A stretch of DNA of 64,000 bases from Curvibacter sp. CHRR-16 (GCF_018474005.1 NZ_JAHCSH010000004.1:310001-374000); one strand, 5' to 3'; shown: positions 8,739 through 18,020, counted from the first letter of the stretch. Notes: a model not told the origin generated them from the sequence alone. Numbers and translations: made by a program.

Positions 8739-11700
8739 GGTCTGTCTCCATCTCGTTCAGGTAGGCCAACAGCGCATCGAATTGGTACTGCTGCGCCAAG
8801 GTGCGTGTGTGTTCCAGCACGGCCAGAGACACTCCCACCGGTGTTTGAGCCTGCAGGGCATCGAGTGCATTGACCACGCCGCGGTAGTAGCCCAGTTCGG
8901 CCGCTTGGCGCACCTCGCTCCAGTCCAACGCAGCGGGTAAGGGCAAGGCTTGTGGCGCTGCGGGCAAAGGCGCTGCCTGCTCAGGCAGCCCCCACTCTAG
9001 CTGCAGCTTACGGCCCAGCCAGTCGAGCAGCTCACTGTGGCGCACGGGTTTGACGATAAAGTCTTCCGGCGGCAGGCCCAAACCGTTGTCCAACCCCCGG
9101 TCAAAGGCGTTGGCCGACACAATGGCCACCGCCATGCTGGCCGTACCGGGCATGGCGCGCACACGGCGCAGGGTTTCCCAGCCATCAATGCCAGGCATGG
9201 CCAAGTCCAGCAACAAGGCGTCGGGGCGCAGTCCGGCACTGAGCAAATCCAGGCAATCGAAGCCGCTGGCCGCGGTGCGCACCTCAAAGCCCAGTGGCTG
9301 CAAGAGGCTCACCAGCAGCTCGCGGTCGGCCTCCTCGTTGTCCACCACCAACAACTTGCGGCGTGGCCCAGCGTAACCGTGGCGCACCTGCTGCGGCACC
9401 GGCAGGCGCAGCGCATCGGGCACGTCGCGCAGTTCGGGCAAGAAAAGGCGCACCTCGAATACCGAGCCCTGCCCCACGGTGCTGCTGGCACGCAGTTCAC
9501 CGCCCATGAGGTCGGTCAGCATTTTGGCAATGGTCAGCCCCAAGCCCGAGCCACTGGCCTGCCCAGCCGAGGTGCTGCCCCGGGCGAAGGGTTCAAAAAT
9601 GCTGGCTAGCTCCTGCGCAGTCATGCCCGGGCCCGTGTCAACGATGTCGATTTGTGCCATTTGCCGCGCATAGCGCAAGCGCAGTGTGACCGCACCGCGC
9701 TGGGTGAACTTGACGGCATTGCCCAGCAGGTTGAGCACGATTTGCCGCACCCGCCGCGCATCGGCCCGCACCCACTGCGGCACATGGCCCAGCACCTCGA
9801 ACTCAAAGCGCAAGCCCTTGCCCTGCGCTTGCAACTCCACCATGGAGGCAATCTCTTGCATATCGTGCGCAAACTGCATGGGCTGCACGTCCAGCGTGAG
9901 CTTGCCATTTTCGATCCGCGCCATGTCCAACGTGTTGTCTATGAGTGAGAGCAAGTGCTCGCCCCCGCGCTTGATGACGCTGATGGCCTGGCGGCGGTGC
10001 GGCGGTATGGCCGCATCCTCGCCCATGAGCTGGGCATAGCCCAAGATGCTGTTGAGCGGCGTGCGCAGTTCGTGGCTGATGGCGCTGATGTAGCGGCTCT
10101 TGGCGTGGTTGGCCGCCTCGGCTGCTTGCTGGGCTTGCTCGGCTTGGCGCTTGGCCGCTTGCAAGGCTTGGTCGGTGCGGCGGTGCAGCGCAATTTCGCG
10201 CACCAGCAGGTGGGTTTGGCGGTTGGACTCTTCTTGCGCCACCTTGCGGCTTTTGTGCGCCAACACCAACCACCACGCCACGATACCCAAGAACAGCAGC
10301 AGCGCCGCAAACACCTTGCTAAACCCCGACCACAGCGCCTCGCGCAGCGTGGTTTGCATGTCAGGGTAATCGCGCAGGCCATCCAATTCCTGCGCGTAAA
10401 ACACGCCAAACACGGTAAAGAGCAGTGGCGCGATCACCGCCATCAAGAGCACAAAATGGCCCAGCCCGTTGTCTATGAGCGGCCAGACCCGGCGCGGCAA
10501 CAACCAGCGCAGCGTGGCCGACCACTGGGCCGACAAGCTGGCGTGGGGTTTGCACATGTCGCCACAGCGGGCATCGAGCGTGCAGCACAGCGAGCAAATA
10601 GACCCTTGGTAAGCCGGGCAATGCGCCATATCGGGCGCTTCGTATTCGCGCTCGCAAATGACGCAGCGCTGTAGTTGGGGCGCGCTGTGGGCCATCGCTG
10701 CCAGTGGTCCGCTGTGCTGGCGCGGTGCAGGGGCAAACTTCCAGTCGGGCTTGCGGGCCAAGTAGTAGCGCCCCTTGGTAGCCCACGCAATGAGCGGCGC
10801 TGCCAGCAAGGCCGTCAGCATGGCCACCACCGCCGAGAAAGCCTGCGCCACCACGCCAAACAAACCCAAATACGCCAAGATAGACGTGCCCGAAGCCAGC
10901 ACCATGGCCCCCACGCCCACCGGGTTGATGTCGTACAAATGCGCGCGCTTGAACTCAATGCCCCGTGGCGACAAGCCCAGCGGTTTGTTGATGACCAAAT
11001 CGGCCACCACCGCCATGATCCAAGCAATGGCGATGTTGGAATACAAGCCCAGCACCTTGCCCAAGGCGTGGAACACATTCATCTCCATGAGCATGAAAGC
11101 AATCAGGCAGTTGAACACCACCCACACCACCCGTCCTGGGTGGCTGTGCGTCAGGCGTGAGAAAAAATTGCTCCACGCCAGCGACCCGGCGTAGGCGTTG
11201 GTCACATTGATCTTGAGCTGTGACACCACCACAAACAGCGCCGTGGCCGCCACCGCCCACCCCAAATGGGGAAAGACGTATTCATACGCCGCCAAGTACA
11301 TTTGGTTGGGATCCACCGCCCGGTCTGCCGGCACGCTGCGCTGCAGCGCCAGCCACGCCAGCAGGGCACCACCCAGCATCTTGACCACTCCCACCAGCAC
11401 CCAGCCCGGCCCGCCCACCAGCACCGCTGCCCACCATTGGCGGCGGTTGGCCTCTGTGCGGGCAGGCATGAAGCGCAGGTAGTCGGCCTGCTCACCCATT
11501 TGGGTGATCAAGGCCACCCCCACCGTCAGTGCCGCACCAAAAAGCACCCAATTGAAGCCTGCATCAGCCGCCGATTCACCAACATAGTGCGATATGCCTG
11601 CAAACGCACCAGGATCGCGCGTCAGCACAAACACAAAGGGCACCAGCAGCATGATGAGCCACAGCGGCTGCGTCCACATTTGCAGGCGGCTGATGGTAGA

Positions 11701-12258
11701 CACCCCGTGCGTGACCAGCGGAATGACCACCACGGCGCACAACAAGTAGCCCCACGAGGGCGGTATATCCAGCGCCAGCTCCAGCGCGTAGGCCATGACC
11801 GCCGCCTCCAGCGCAAAGAAGATGAAGGTGAACGAGGCATAAATGAGCGAGGTGATGGTCGAGCCGATGTAACCAAACCCAGCTCCGCGGGTGAGCAAAT
11901 CCATGTCCACCCCGTAGCGGGCGGCGTAGACGCTGATGGGCCAGCCAGCCAGAAAAATCAGCACCCCAGTCGCCAAAATGGCCCACAAGGCATTGAGGAA
12001 CCCGTACTGCACCAAGAGTGTGCCGCCCACCGCCTCCAAGATAAGAAACGAGGCCGCGCCAAAAGCCGTGTTGGCCACGCGAAACGGCGACCAGCGCCGA
12101 AAACGCTGCGGGGTAAAGCGCAGCGCATAGTCTTCCATGGTCTCGCGCGCGACCCAATTGTTGTAGTCGCGGCGCACCTTCACCACGCGCTGGGCGGGGG
12201 CGGTATTCAGGTCGGGGTCAGTCACCCCCCAAGGGGTGCAGATTCCATGCCACGACAA
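8722..12258 (-). CDS. NCS1-type permease fused to hybrid histidine kinase with receiver domain
   Basis: A transporter-sensor of 1178 residues from the longest start. About residues 35-510 form a multi-pass domain of the NCS1 cytosine/purine/allantoin permease family (RRWSPFRVANTAFGAAS near the start). About 530-570 is a cysteine cluster (CVICERE, then CPAYQGSICSLCC and CGDMC), possibly metal-binding. Two more membrane segments follow, then HisKA with the phospho-His near 729 (SHELRTPLNS), an HATPase domain (N box LLGNAVKF, G2 GSGLGLTIAK) and a receiver domain with Asp near 1017 (LLLDLAMPGIDG). The 12258 start is TTG; a GTG at 12225 is possible and no strong ribosome site decides between them. 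It resembles CbrA-like transporter-kinases in concept but with a different transporter family. Ligand unknown; a nitrogen compound is likely. Confidence 0.88.
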   Translation of the reverse strand: MSWHGICTPWGVTDPDLNTAPAQRVVKVRRDYNNWVARETMEDYALRFTPQRFRRWSPFRVANTAFGAASFLILEAVGGTLLVQYGFLNALWAILATGVLIFLAGWPISVYAARYGVDMDLLTRGAGFGYIGSTITSLIYASFTFIFFALEAAVMAYALELALDIPPSWGYLLCAVVVIPLVTHGVSTISRLQMWTQPLWLIMLLVPFVFVLTRDPGAFAGISHYVGESAADAGFNWVLFGAALTVGVALITQMGEQADYLRFMPARTEANRRQWWAAVLVGGPGWVLVGVVKMLGGALLAWLALQRSVPADRAVDPNQMYLAAYEYVFPHLGWAVAATALFVVVSQLKINVTNAYAGSLAWSNFFSRLTHSHPGRVVWVVFNCLIAFMLMEMNVFHALGKVLGLYSNIAIAWIMAVVADLVINKPLGLSPRGIEFKRAHLYDINPVGVGAMVLASGTSILAYLGLFGVVAQAFSAVVAMLTALLAAPLIAWATKGRYYLARKPDWKFAPAPRQHSGPLAAMAHSAPQLQRCVICEREYEAPDMAHCPAYQGSICSLCCTLDARCGDMCKPHASLSAQWSATLRWLLPRRVWPLIDNGLGHFVLLMAVIAPLLFTVFGVFYAQELDGLRDYPDMQTTLREALWSGFSKVFAALLLFLGIVAWWLVLAHKSRKVAQEESNRQTHLLVREIALHRRTDQALQAAKRQAEQAQQAAEAANHAKSRYISAISHELRTPLNSILGYAQLMGEDAAIPPHRRQAISVIKRGGEHLLSLIDNTLDMARIENGKLTLDVQPMQFAHDMQEIASMVELQAQGKGLRFEFEVLGHVPQWVRADARRVRQIVLNLLGNAVKFTQRGAVTLRLRYARQMAQIDIVDTGPGMTAQELASIFEPFARGSTSAGQASGSGLGLTIAKMLTDLMGGELRASSTVGQGSVFEVRLFLPELRDVPDALRLPVPQQVRHGYAGPRRKLLVVDNEEADRELLVSLLQPLGFEVRTAASGFDCLDLLSAGLRPDALLLDLAMPGIDGWETLRRVRAMPGTASMAVAIVSANAFDRGLDNGLGLPPEDFIVKPVRHSELLDWLGRKLQLEWGLPEQAAPLPAAPQALPLPAALDWSEVRQAAELGYYRGVVNALDALQAQTPVGVSLAVLEHTRTLAQQYQFDALLAYLNEMETDHASPP

Positions 12259-12375
12259 GCCTTGGCAGCACTGCCAAGCAGCCCATCACGTGCGAACTGC
12301 GCCTTTTGGCGTACAGCCACCCCCTAGGAGCGCCCACGCCCCACAACAGGGCACAACACTTGCTAAGCAGCGGGC

Positions 12376-12678
12376 ATGGAACTCACACCCCGCGAAAAAG
12401 ACAAGCTGCTCATCTTCACCGCTGCCTTGTTGGCAGAGCGCCGCAAGGCGCGTGGGCTCAAACTCAACTACCCCGAGGCCATTGCCCTCATCACCGCCGC
12501 TGTGATGGAAGGTGCCCGCGATGGCAAAACCGTGGCCCAGCTCATGAGTGAAGGACGCACCGTGCTGACCCGCGACGACGTGATGGAGGGCGTGCCCGAG
12601 ATGATTCCCGACATCCAAGTGGAAGCCACTTTCCCCGACGGCACCAAGCTCGTCACCGTGCACCAGCCCATTGTTTAA
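12376..12678 (+). CDS. ureA: Urease gamma subunit
   Basis: 100 residues, exactly the usual length. It begins [35 protein letters not shown] and ends with [14 protein letters not shown], both family signatures. It is the smallest structural subunit of nickel urease, which hydrolyses urea to ammonia and carbamate in the cytoplasm. It starts the rightward urease run, 117 bp from the divergent sensor kinase. The gene normally found immediately upstream, ureD, is not there. Ribosome binding site is weak; a GG-N10-GC sigma54-like motif lies directly before the start codon. Confidence 0.98.
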   Translation: MELTPREKDKLLIFTAALLAERRKARGLKLNYPEAIALITAAVMEGARDGKTVAQLMSEGRTVLTRDDVMEGVPEMIPDIQVEATFPDGTKLVTVHQPIV

Positions 12679-12710
12679 CGACCGCCAACCCCACTGCCCC
12701 AACACCGCCT

Positions 12711-13355
12711 ATGTCCTGCACACCCACCCCCTCATCAACCGCAACCCGCACCGTTCACCGGCTGCAAATTGCTAGCATTTTTATAGCGCTTTCAGCTTTA
12801 TCCATGGGCGCTAGCGCCCATACTGGCCATGGAACCCACAGCCTGATGGAAGGTTTGGCACACCCCTTTGGCCCCGATCACCTGCTGGCCATGCTGGCCG
12901 TGGGTGTGTGGTCGGTCAGCGCCCTGCCAGCCAACAAGGCTTGGCAGGGGCCTGCCACCTTCCTGCTGGCCTTGGTGCTGAGCGCCATCGTGGGAGCCAG
13001 TGGGCTTACCGTGCCGTTCTTGGAACATGCCATTGCGCTGTCGGTGTCCTTGTTCGGGCTGATGCTCATGGTGGCCGCCAAACCATTGGCTTTGCCCATG
13101 CCCACAGCGTTCGGTTTGGGCTTGGTGGCAGTAGCGGCATCCTTGCATGGCTTGGCGCACGGTGCCGAAACACCTGCGAGCGGTTTTGCTGGCTACGCCG
13201 CTGGCTTTGTGCTCACCACCGCCTTGCTGCATGCGGGCGGCGTGCTTGCGGGCTTGGGGCTGCGCCGCTGGCTGGCCGAGCGCAGCACCCCGGTGCTGGC
13301 GGCCTTGGGCGGCGGGCTCGGACTTGCTGGTATGTATTTGTTCAGCCAACTGTAA
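12711..13355 (+). CDS. hupE: HupE/UreJ family nickel-related membrane protein
   Basis: 214 residues with a signal peptide ending ASA|H at residue 36, then the family's HTGHGTH and [17 protein letters not shown] motifs and about six membrane helices. HupE/UreJ proteins are small nickel permease-like proteins, and in burkholderial urease clusters the gene typically sits between ureA and ureB, as here. The hydrophobic core of the signal peptide (residues 21-34) is encoded by a copy of the 42-bp dispersed element, so the N-terminus appears to have been rebuilt by an insertion. A role in nickel uptake for urease is inferred from family and position. Confidence 0.9.
   Translation: MSCTPTPSSTATRTVHRLQIASIFIALSALSMGASAHTGHGTHSLMEGLAHPFGPDHLLAMLAVGVWSVSALPANKAWQGPATFLLALVLSAIVGASGLTVPFLEHAIALSVSLFGLMLMVAAKPLALPMPTAFGLGLVAVAASLHGLAHGAETPASGFAGYAAGFVLTTALLHAGGVLAGLGLRRWLAERSTPVLAALGGGLGLAGMYLFSQL
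12772..12813 (+). repeat. 42-bp dispersed element, copy 1 (in hupE signal peptide)
   Basis: Bounded by CTA at both ends, with ATAGC at positions 12-16 and AGC at 23-25 of the element. By eye it matches the copy in cca at about 23 of 42 positions with no gaps. It is read in frame and supplies the hydrophobic core of the HupE signal sequence. Confidence 0.6.
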
Positions 13356-13365
13356 GGCCGCACCC

Positions 13366-13671
13366 ATGATCCCCGGCGAACTCCTTCTTGACGACGGCGA
13401 ACACCCGCTCAACCCCGGCCGCCCCACCCTCAGCATGGTGGTGCACAACACGTCCGACCGCCCCATCCAGGTCGGCTCGCACTACCACTTTGCCGAGACC
13501 AATGCGGCGCTGGACTTTGACCGCACCGCCACCCGTGGCATGCGGCTGAACATCCCATCGGGCTCTGCTGTGCGTTTTGAGCCCGGCCAGCAACGCACCG
13601 TGGAACTGGTGCCACTGGCGGGCGACCGCATCGTGTACGGCTTTCGCGGTTTAGTGCAAGGAAAACTCTGA
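13366..13671 (+). CDS. ureB: Urease beta subunit
   Basis: 101 residues, normal for UreB. It begins [16 protein letters not shown] and carries [17 protein letters not shown], the family's central signature, followed by [13 protein letters not shown]. The start is fixed by homology at the ATG 13366, 10 bp after the hupE stop; in-frame start codons further upstream would add unrelated sequence. It is separated from ureC by only two bases, consistent with equimolar translation of structural subunits. Confidence 0.98.
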   Translation: MIPGELLLDDGEHPLNPGRPTLSMVVHNTSDRPIQVGSHYHFAETNAALDFDRTATRGMRLNIPSGSAVRFEPGQQRTVELVPLAGDRIVYGFRGLVQGKL

Positions 13672-13673
13672 CC

Positions 13674-15416
13674 ATGGCAACTATCGGACGCCGCGCCTAC
13701 GCGGAAATATTTGGCCCCACCGTGGGTGACCGGGTGCGCTTGGCCGACACCAACCTGCTCATTGAGGTGGAAAAAGACTACACCTTGGCCGCTGGTGGTT
13801 ACGGCGAAGAAGTGAAGTTTGGCGGAGGCAAAACCATCCGCGACGGCATGGCGCAAAGCCAGCGCACGCGCGACGGGACTGGGACTGGCCCCTCCGGTGG
13901 CGGCGCTGTGGACACGGTGCTGACCAACGCGCTCATCCTCGACCACTGGGGCATCGTCAAGGCGGACATCGGCCTGAAAAACGGGCGCATCGCGGCCATC
14001 GGCAAAGCAGGCAACCCCGACACGCAACCGGGCGTGGACATCATCATCGGCCCGGGTACCGAAATCATCAGCTGCGAGGGCAACATCGTCACTGCGGGCG
14101 GCATTGACAGCCACATCCACTTCATCTGCCCGCAGCAGATCGAAGAAGCCCTGACCAGCGGCGTGACCACCATGCTGGGCGGCGGCACGGGCCCGGCCAC
14201 GGGCACCTTCGCCACCACCTGCACGCCGGGGCCGTGGAATATGGAGCGCATGCTGCAAGCAGCCGACGCCTTCCCCATGAATCTGGGTTTTTTGGGCAAG
14301 GGCAACGCCAGCCTGCCAGAGCCGCTGCGCGAGCAGATCAACGCCGGGGCTATTGGCCTCAAACTGCACGAAGACTGGGGCACGACGCCCAGCGCCATCA
14401 GCAACTGCTTGGACGTGGCCGACGAGACCGACACGCAAGTGGCCATCCACTCGGACACGCTCAACGAGTCCGGCTTTGTGGAGAACACCATTGCGGCCAC
14501 CAAAGAGCGCGGCATCTGCGCCTTCCACACCGAGGGCGCAGGCGGCGGCCACGCACCGGACATCCTCAAGGTGGTGGGCCAGGCCAACTTTTTGCCCAGC
14601 TCCACCAACCCCACCATGCCCTACACACGCAACACGCTGGACGAGCACGTGGACATGCTCATGGTGTGCCACCACCTGGACGCAGGCATTGCCGAGGACT
14701 TGGCCTTTGCCGAAAGCCGCATCCGCAAGGAAACCATTGCGGCCGAGGACATCCTGCACGACATGGGCGCGATCTCCATGATGAGCAGCGACAGCCAAGC
14801 CATGGGCCGTGTGGGCGAGGTCATCATCCGCACCTGGCAAACGGCGGACAAGATGAAGCAGCAGCGCGGCAGCCTAGAGCAAGACAGCAGCCGCAACGAC
14901 AACTTCCGCGCCAAGCGCTACGTGGCCAAATACACCATCAACCCCGCTATCGCGCACGGCATCAGCCACGAAGTGGGCAGCATCGAGGTGGGTAAATGGG
15001 CCGACTTGGTGATCTACAAACCCGCCTTCTTTGGCATCAAGCCCGCGCTCATCCTCAAGGGCGGCTTTATTGCCCACGCCGCCATGGGCGACCCCAACGC
15101 CTCCATCCCCACGCCGCAACCCGTGCACTACCGACCCATGTTTGGCAGCTTTGGCGGTGCACTGCACAAGGGATCGTTCACCTTCGTGTCCCAAGCGGCC
15201 CAACAAGCTGGGGTGAAAGAGCGCTTTGGCTTGGCCAAAAACGTGTCGGCCGTGAAAAACATCCGGGCCGTGCGCAAACAGCACATGGTGCACAACGCCT
15301 ACCTGCCCACCATGGAGATTGACGCGCAAACCTACGCCGTGCGCGCCGATGGCCAACTGCTGGTGTGCGAACCGGCGACGAAACTGCCCATGGCGCAGCG
15401 CTACTTTTTGTTCTGA
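13674..15416 (+). CDS. ureC: Urease alpha (catalytic) subunit
   Basis: 580 residues; UreC proteins are typically about 567-572. Nickel ligands His147 and His149 lie in DSHIHFICP, the carbamylated bridging lysine is Lys230 in [12 protein letters not shown], and the catalytic flap region reads [22 protein letters not shown] with the His pair at 333-334. [15 protein letters not shown] is also intact. All catalytic features needed for urea hydrolysis are therefore present. Nickel insertion should depend on the UreE, UreF and UreG encoded downstream plus a UreD from elsewhere. Confidence 0.99.
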   Translation: MATIGRRAYAEIFGPTVGDRVRLADTNLLIEVEKDYTLAAGGYGEEVKFGGGKTIRDGMAQSQRTRDGTGTGPSGGGAVDTVLTNALILDHWGIVKADIGLKNGRIAAIGKAGNPDTQPGVDIIIGPGTEIISCEGNIVTAGGIDSHIHFICPQQIEEALTSGVTTMLGGGTGPATGTFATTCTPGPWNMERMLQAADAFPMNLGFLGKGNASLPEPLREQINAGAIGLKLHEDWGTTPSAISNCLDVADETDTQVAIHSDTLNESGFVENTIAATKERGICAFHTEGAGGGHAPDILKVVGQANFLPSSTNPTMPYTRNTLDEHVDMLMVCHHLDAGIAEDLAFAESRIRKETIAAEDILHDMGAISMMSSDSQAMGRVGEVIIRTWQTADKMKQQRGSLEQDSSRNDNFRAKRYVAKYTINPAIAHGISHEVGSIEVGKWADLVIYKPAFFGIKPALILKGGFIAHAAMGDPNASIPTPQPVHYRPMFGSFGGALHKGSFTFVSQAAQQAGVKERFGLAKNVSAVKNIRAVRKQHMVHNAYLPTMEIDAQTYAVRADGQLLVCEPATKLPMAQRYFLF

Positions 15417-15436
15417 GCCTCTTTAGCGCCCCCTGC

Positions 15437-15922
15437 ATGACCACCCTATTCATCCGCCACGACAACCTGAGCGACCCGCGCATCGAAGCCTTCATGCAGG
15501 AGCATTTGCGCGACATGTACGCCGCGTCACCCCCCGAGAGCGTGCATGCGCTGGACATGAACAAGCTGCGCCAGCCGGGCATCTTGTTCTACAGCGCATG
15601 GGATGCGCTCGATGCCCCTCCTGAGGCCACGCTGCTGGCCACGGGTGCGCTCAAGCTGCTTGATGAAGCTGGTCATGGTGAGATCAAATCCATGCGCACC
15701 CACGCCCAGCGCCGGGGCCAAGGACTGGCGGGCCAGATGCTGCTGCACATACTGAACCAGGCCCGTGCACGCGGCTTGCAGCGTGTGAGCCTAGAAACCG
15801 GGACGCAAGACTTTTTTGCCCCAGCCCGTCAGCTCTACCTGCGCCACGGCTTTGTACCCTGTGAACCGTTTGCAGACTACCAACCAGACCCGTACAGCGC
15901 CTTCTTCACCTTGGCGCTGTGA
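15437..15922 (+). CDS. GNAT-family N-acetyltransferase
   Basis: 161 residues from the ATG at 15437; an in-frame start further up lies inside ureC and adds non-homologous sequence. The acetyl-CoA-binding motif is RRGQGLAGQMLLHILNQARARG, preceded by GEIKSMRTHA and followed by ARQLYLRHGFVPCEPF, the usual GNAT C-terminal pattern (PanM/ElaA-like small acetyltransferases look similar). It lies within the urease cluster between ureC and ureE in the same direction, so it is co-transcribed, but nothing in it points to a role in urease maturation. Substrate unknown. Confidence 0.85.
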   Translation: MTTLFIRHDNLSDPRIEAFMQEHLRDMYAASPPESVHALDMNKLRQPGILFYSAWDALDAPPEATLLATGALKLLDEAGHGEIKSMRTHAQRRGQGLAGQMLLHILNQARARGLQRVSLETGTQDFFAPARQLYLRHGFVPCEPFADYQPDPYSAFFTLAL

Positions 15923-15965
15923 AAACTGACGCACGAAACTGGCAACACCAACTAGCCGCACAATC

Positions 15966-15982
15966 GTCGTTTTGAAAACGAC
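15966..15982. repeat. 17-bp perfect palindrome upstream of ureE
   Basis: GTCGTTTTGAAAACGAC has 8-base arms around a single G and ends 14 bp before the ureE start. It could be a protein-binding site or a small hairpin masking the ureE ribosome site. No binder is recognised. Confidence 0.5.
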
Positions 15983-15996
15983 TGGCAGATCACCCT

Positions 15997-16632
15997 ATGT
16001 TGACCGTATCCAAACTCATTCCCCAAGGCAAAGGCCTTGCCAAAGTGTTACTCGCCCGCGCCGCCACGGTGGAACTGGACTGGGACGTGCGCCAAAAAAG
16101 CCGCTTTGACGCCACCGACTCCACAGGCCGCGTGTTGGGCGTGTTTTTGCCCCGTGGCACGGTGGTGCGCGGGGGCGATGTGCTGGTGGCCGAAGACGGT
16201 TCCTTTGTCGTGGTGCAAGCAGCCGCCCAAAGCGTGCTGCGCGTGACCCACTGCAGCAACCACGGCACGCCGTTTGACCTGCTGCGCGCGGCTTACCACT
16301 TGGGCAACCGCCACGTGCCCATGGAGCTGCACCCCGACCACTTGCACCTCGAACCCGACCACGTGCTGGCCGACATGCTGCGCAGCATGCACCTGATCGT
16401 GACCGAGACACAGGCCCCATTCGAGCCCGAAGGCGGTGCGTACGGATCGGCCCACGGCCCCGGTGCGCACAGCCATGGGCATGCGCACCACGGGCATAGC
16501 CATGACCACGATCATGCACACGACCATGACCATGACCATGGACATAACCACTCCCACAACCACCAGCACGCAGAGGGACACAACCATGCCCACGGCGATG
16601 GCTGTGGCTGCGACCACCACCATGGCCACTGA
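15997..16632 (+). CDS. ureE: Urease accessory nickel metallochaperone UreE with histidine-rich tail
   Basis: 211 residues. The N-terminal and central domains follow UreE ([39 protein letters not shown], containing the conserved nickel-binding His at the dimer interface). The last 60 residues hold 26 histidines with Asp, Asn and Gly, plus CGCDHHHGH at the end. Such tails bind several Ni ions for storage or delivery to the UreG-UreF-UreD complex. The tail is long compared with tail-less UreEs. The gene's last 11 bases overlap the ureF start. Confidence 0.97.
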   Translation: MLTVSKLIPQGKGLAKVLLARAATVELDWDVRQKSRFDATDSTGRVLGVFLPRGTVVRGGDVLVAEDGSFVVVQAAAQSVLRVTHCSNHGTPFDLLRAAYHLGNRHVPMELHPDHLHLEPDHVLADMLRSMHLIVTETQAPFEPEGGAYGSAHGPGAHSHGHAHHGHSHDHDHAHDHDHDHGHNHSHNHQHAEGHNHAHGDGCGCDHHHGH

Positions 16633-17308
16633 CACGGGTTTGCTGCAACTCATGTGGCTGGCCTCGCCAGCCCTGCCGGTGGGCGGATTTTCGTACTCCG
16701 AAGTGCTGGAAGCGGCGGTAGAAGCTGGTTTGGTCAGCAACGAGGGCGAAGCAGCGCTGTGGCTCTTAGACCAACTACAGCTAACCTTGGCCCGCAGCGA
16801 GCTGGTGGCGCTGCAACTGTCCATACACGCTTGGCGCAAGCATGATGCAGAGCAGGTGCGCGCCTTGAACCAATGGCTGCTGACCACCCGCGAGAGTGCC
16901 GAGCTGCGCCTGCAAAGCGAGCAAATGGGCAAAAGCCTGCTGGACTGGCTGCGCAACCACACCACGGCGGCTCCGGCTGATATTGCCCTGCTTGCCAGCA
17001 TGGGCACCGTGGGCTACACCAGCGCGTTTGCACTGGCTGCCAGCGCCACGCAAGCGCCGCTGCGTGAATGCCTGCTGGCTTATGCCTTTGGTTGGGCCGA
17101 GAACATGATGCAAGCGGCCATCAAATCCGTCCCACTGGGCCAGAGCGCCGGGCAGCGCATCCTGAGCGCGCTGGCCGAGCGCATTCCCACCGCAGTCGAT
17201 GCGGCACTGGCCCACGAATCCATCCACACCGCCCAGGCATTTGCCCCCATGCTGGCCATTTTGAGTGCCCAGCACGAGGTGCAATATTCCCGGCTTTTTC
17301 GCTCCTAG
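16622..17308 (+). CDS. ureF: Urease accessory protein UreF
   Basis: 228 residues from ATG 16622, the start that gives the family N-terminus ([24 protein letters not shown]). Upstream in-frame ATGs fall in the His-tail DNA of ureE and encode only Thr/Met-rich sequence. Other signatures are [19 protein letters not shown] and [21 protein letters not shown]. UreF joins UreD and UreG on apo-urease during nickel insertion. The stop codon (TAG, 17306-17308) is part of a copy of the 42-bp dispersed element, so the C-terminus may have been trimmed or altered by that insertion. Confidence 0.95.
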   Translation: MATDTGLLQLMWLASPALPVGGFSYSEVLEAAVEAGLVSNEGEAALWLLDQLQLTLARSELVALQLSIHAWRKHDAEQVRALNQWLLTTRESAELRLQSEQMGKSLLDWLRNHTTAAPADIALLASMGTVGYTSAFALAASATQAPLRECLLAYAFGWAENMMQAAIKSVPLGQSAGQRILSALAERIPTAVDAALAHESIHTAQAFAPMLAILSAQHEVQYSRLFRS

Positions 17309-17347
17309 AGCTTATCCAGACTGCTCAAGCAGCTATCACTTTTATAG
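17306..17347 (-). repeat. 42-bp dispersed element, copy 2 (ureF stop / ureG leader)
   Basis: On the minus strand it starts CTAT, has GATAGC at positions 11-16 and ends AGCTCTA. By eye it matches the cca copy at about 26 of 42 positions without gaps. It supplies the ureF stop codon and ends 8 bp before the ureG start. Confidence 0.65.
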
Positions 17348-17355
17348 CAAACACC

Positions 17356-18015
17356 ATGACAGCATTGCACCACATCCCCCACCGCACCAAGACCCTGCCC
17401 CCCTTGCGCGTAGGCATTGGCGGGCCTGTTGGCTCTGGCAAAACCACCCTGTTGGAAATGCTCTGCAAAGCCATGCGTGAGCAATACGACTTGGTGGCCA
17501 TCACCAATGACATTTACACCAAGGAAGACCAGCGCCTGCTGACCCTGAGCGGCGCACTGCCAGCCGAGCGCATCATGGGCGTGGAAACGGGCGGTTGCCC
17601 GCACACCGCCATCCGCGAAGACTGCTCTATCAACTTGGAGGCCATTGACCGCATGCTGGGCGAGTTCCCCAATGCCGACATCGTGTTCGTGGAAAGCGGT
17701 GGCGACAACTTGGCCGCCACCTTCAGCCCCGAACTGAGCGATTTGACTATTTACGTGATCGACGTGGCGGCGGGCGAGAAAATCCCGCGCAAAGGCGGGC
17801 CTGGCATCACCAAGAGCGACCTGTTTGTGATCAACAAAACCGACTTGGCCCCGCACGTGGGTGCCAATTTGGAGGTGATGCGCGCCGACACCCAGCGCAT
17901 GCGCTCCACCCCCAAAGGACTCAAACCCTTTGCCATGACCAACCTCAAAACCCAGCAGGGCCTGCAGGAGGTGATTTCTTTCATCGAAACCAAAGGCCTG
18001 CTGAAAACCGCTTGA
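17356..18015 (+). CDS. ureG: Urease accessory GTPase UreG
   Basis: 219 residues from ATG 17356. The P-loop [10 protein letters not shown] begins at about residue 22, followed by [12 protein letters not shown], the metal-binding [16 protein letters not shown] and the G-motif [13 protein letters not shown]. UreG hydrolyses GTP to drive Ni transfer to urease. Upstream in-frame starts lie inside ureF and are not conserved. The short leader consists largely of the dispersed element, so no obvious ribosome binding site precedes it. It converges with the chemoreceptor gene 5 bp later. Confidence 0.98.
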   Translation: MTALHHIPHRTKTLPPLRVGIGGPVGSGKTTLLEMLCKAMREQYDLVAITNDIYTKEDQRLLTLSGALPAERIMGVETGGCPHTAIREDCSINLEAIDRMLGEFPNADIVFVESGGDNLAATFSPELSDLTIYVIDVAAGEKIPRKGGPGITKSDLFVINKTDLAPHVGANLEVMRADTQRMRSTPKGLKPFAMTNLKTQQGLQEVISFIETKGLLKTA

Positions 18016-18020
18016 AGGGC

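Noticed and set aside
13482..14840. A 452-codon open frame antisense to ureB/ureC
   Set aside because: Shadow of the strongly conserved urease genes, low-complexity and without homology patterns.
16436..16621. Upstream extension of UreF through the UreE histidine tail
   Set aside because: The extra 62 residues are only Thr/Met/Ala repeats from the His-tail tract, and UreF homology begins at 16622.
16480..16630. Short tandem CAT/CAC repeats considered as a satellite or CRISPR-like array
   Set aside because: They are codons of the UreE metal-binding tail, with no spacer-repeat periodicity.
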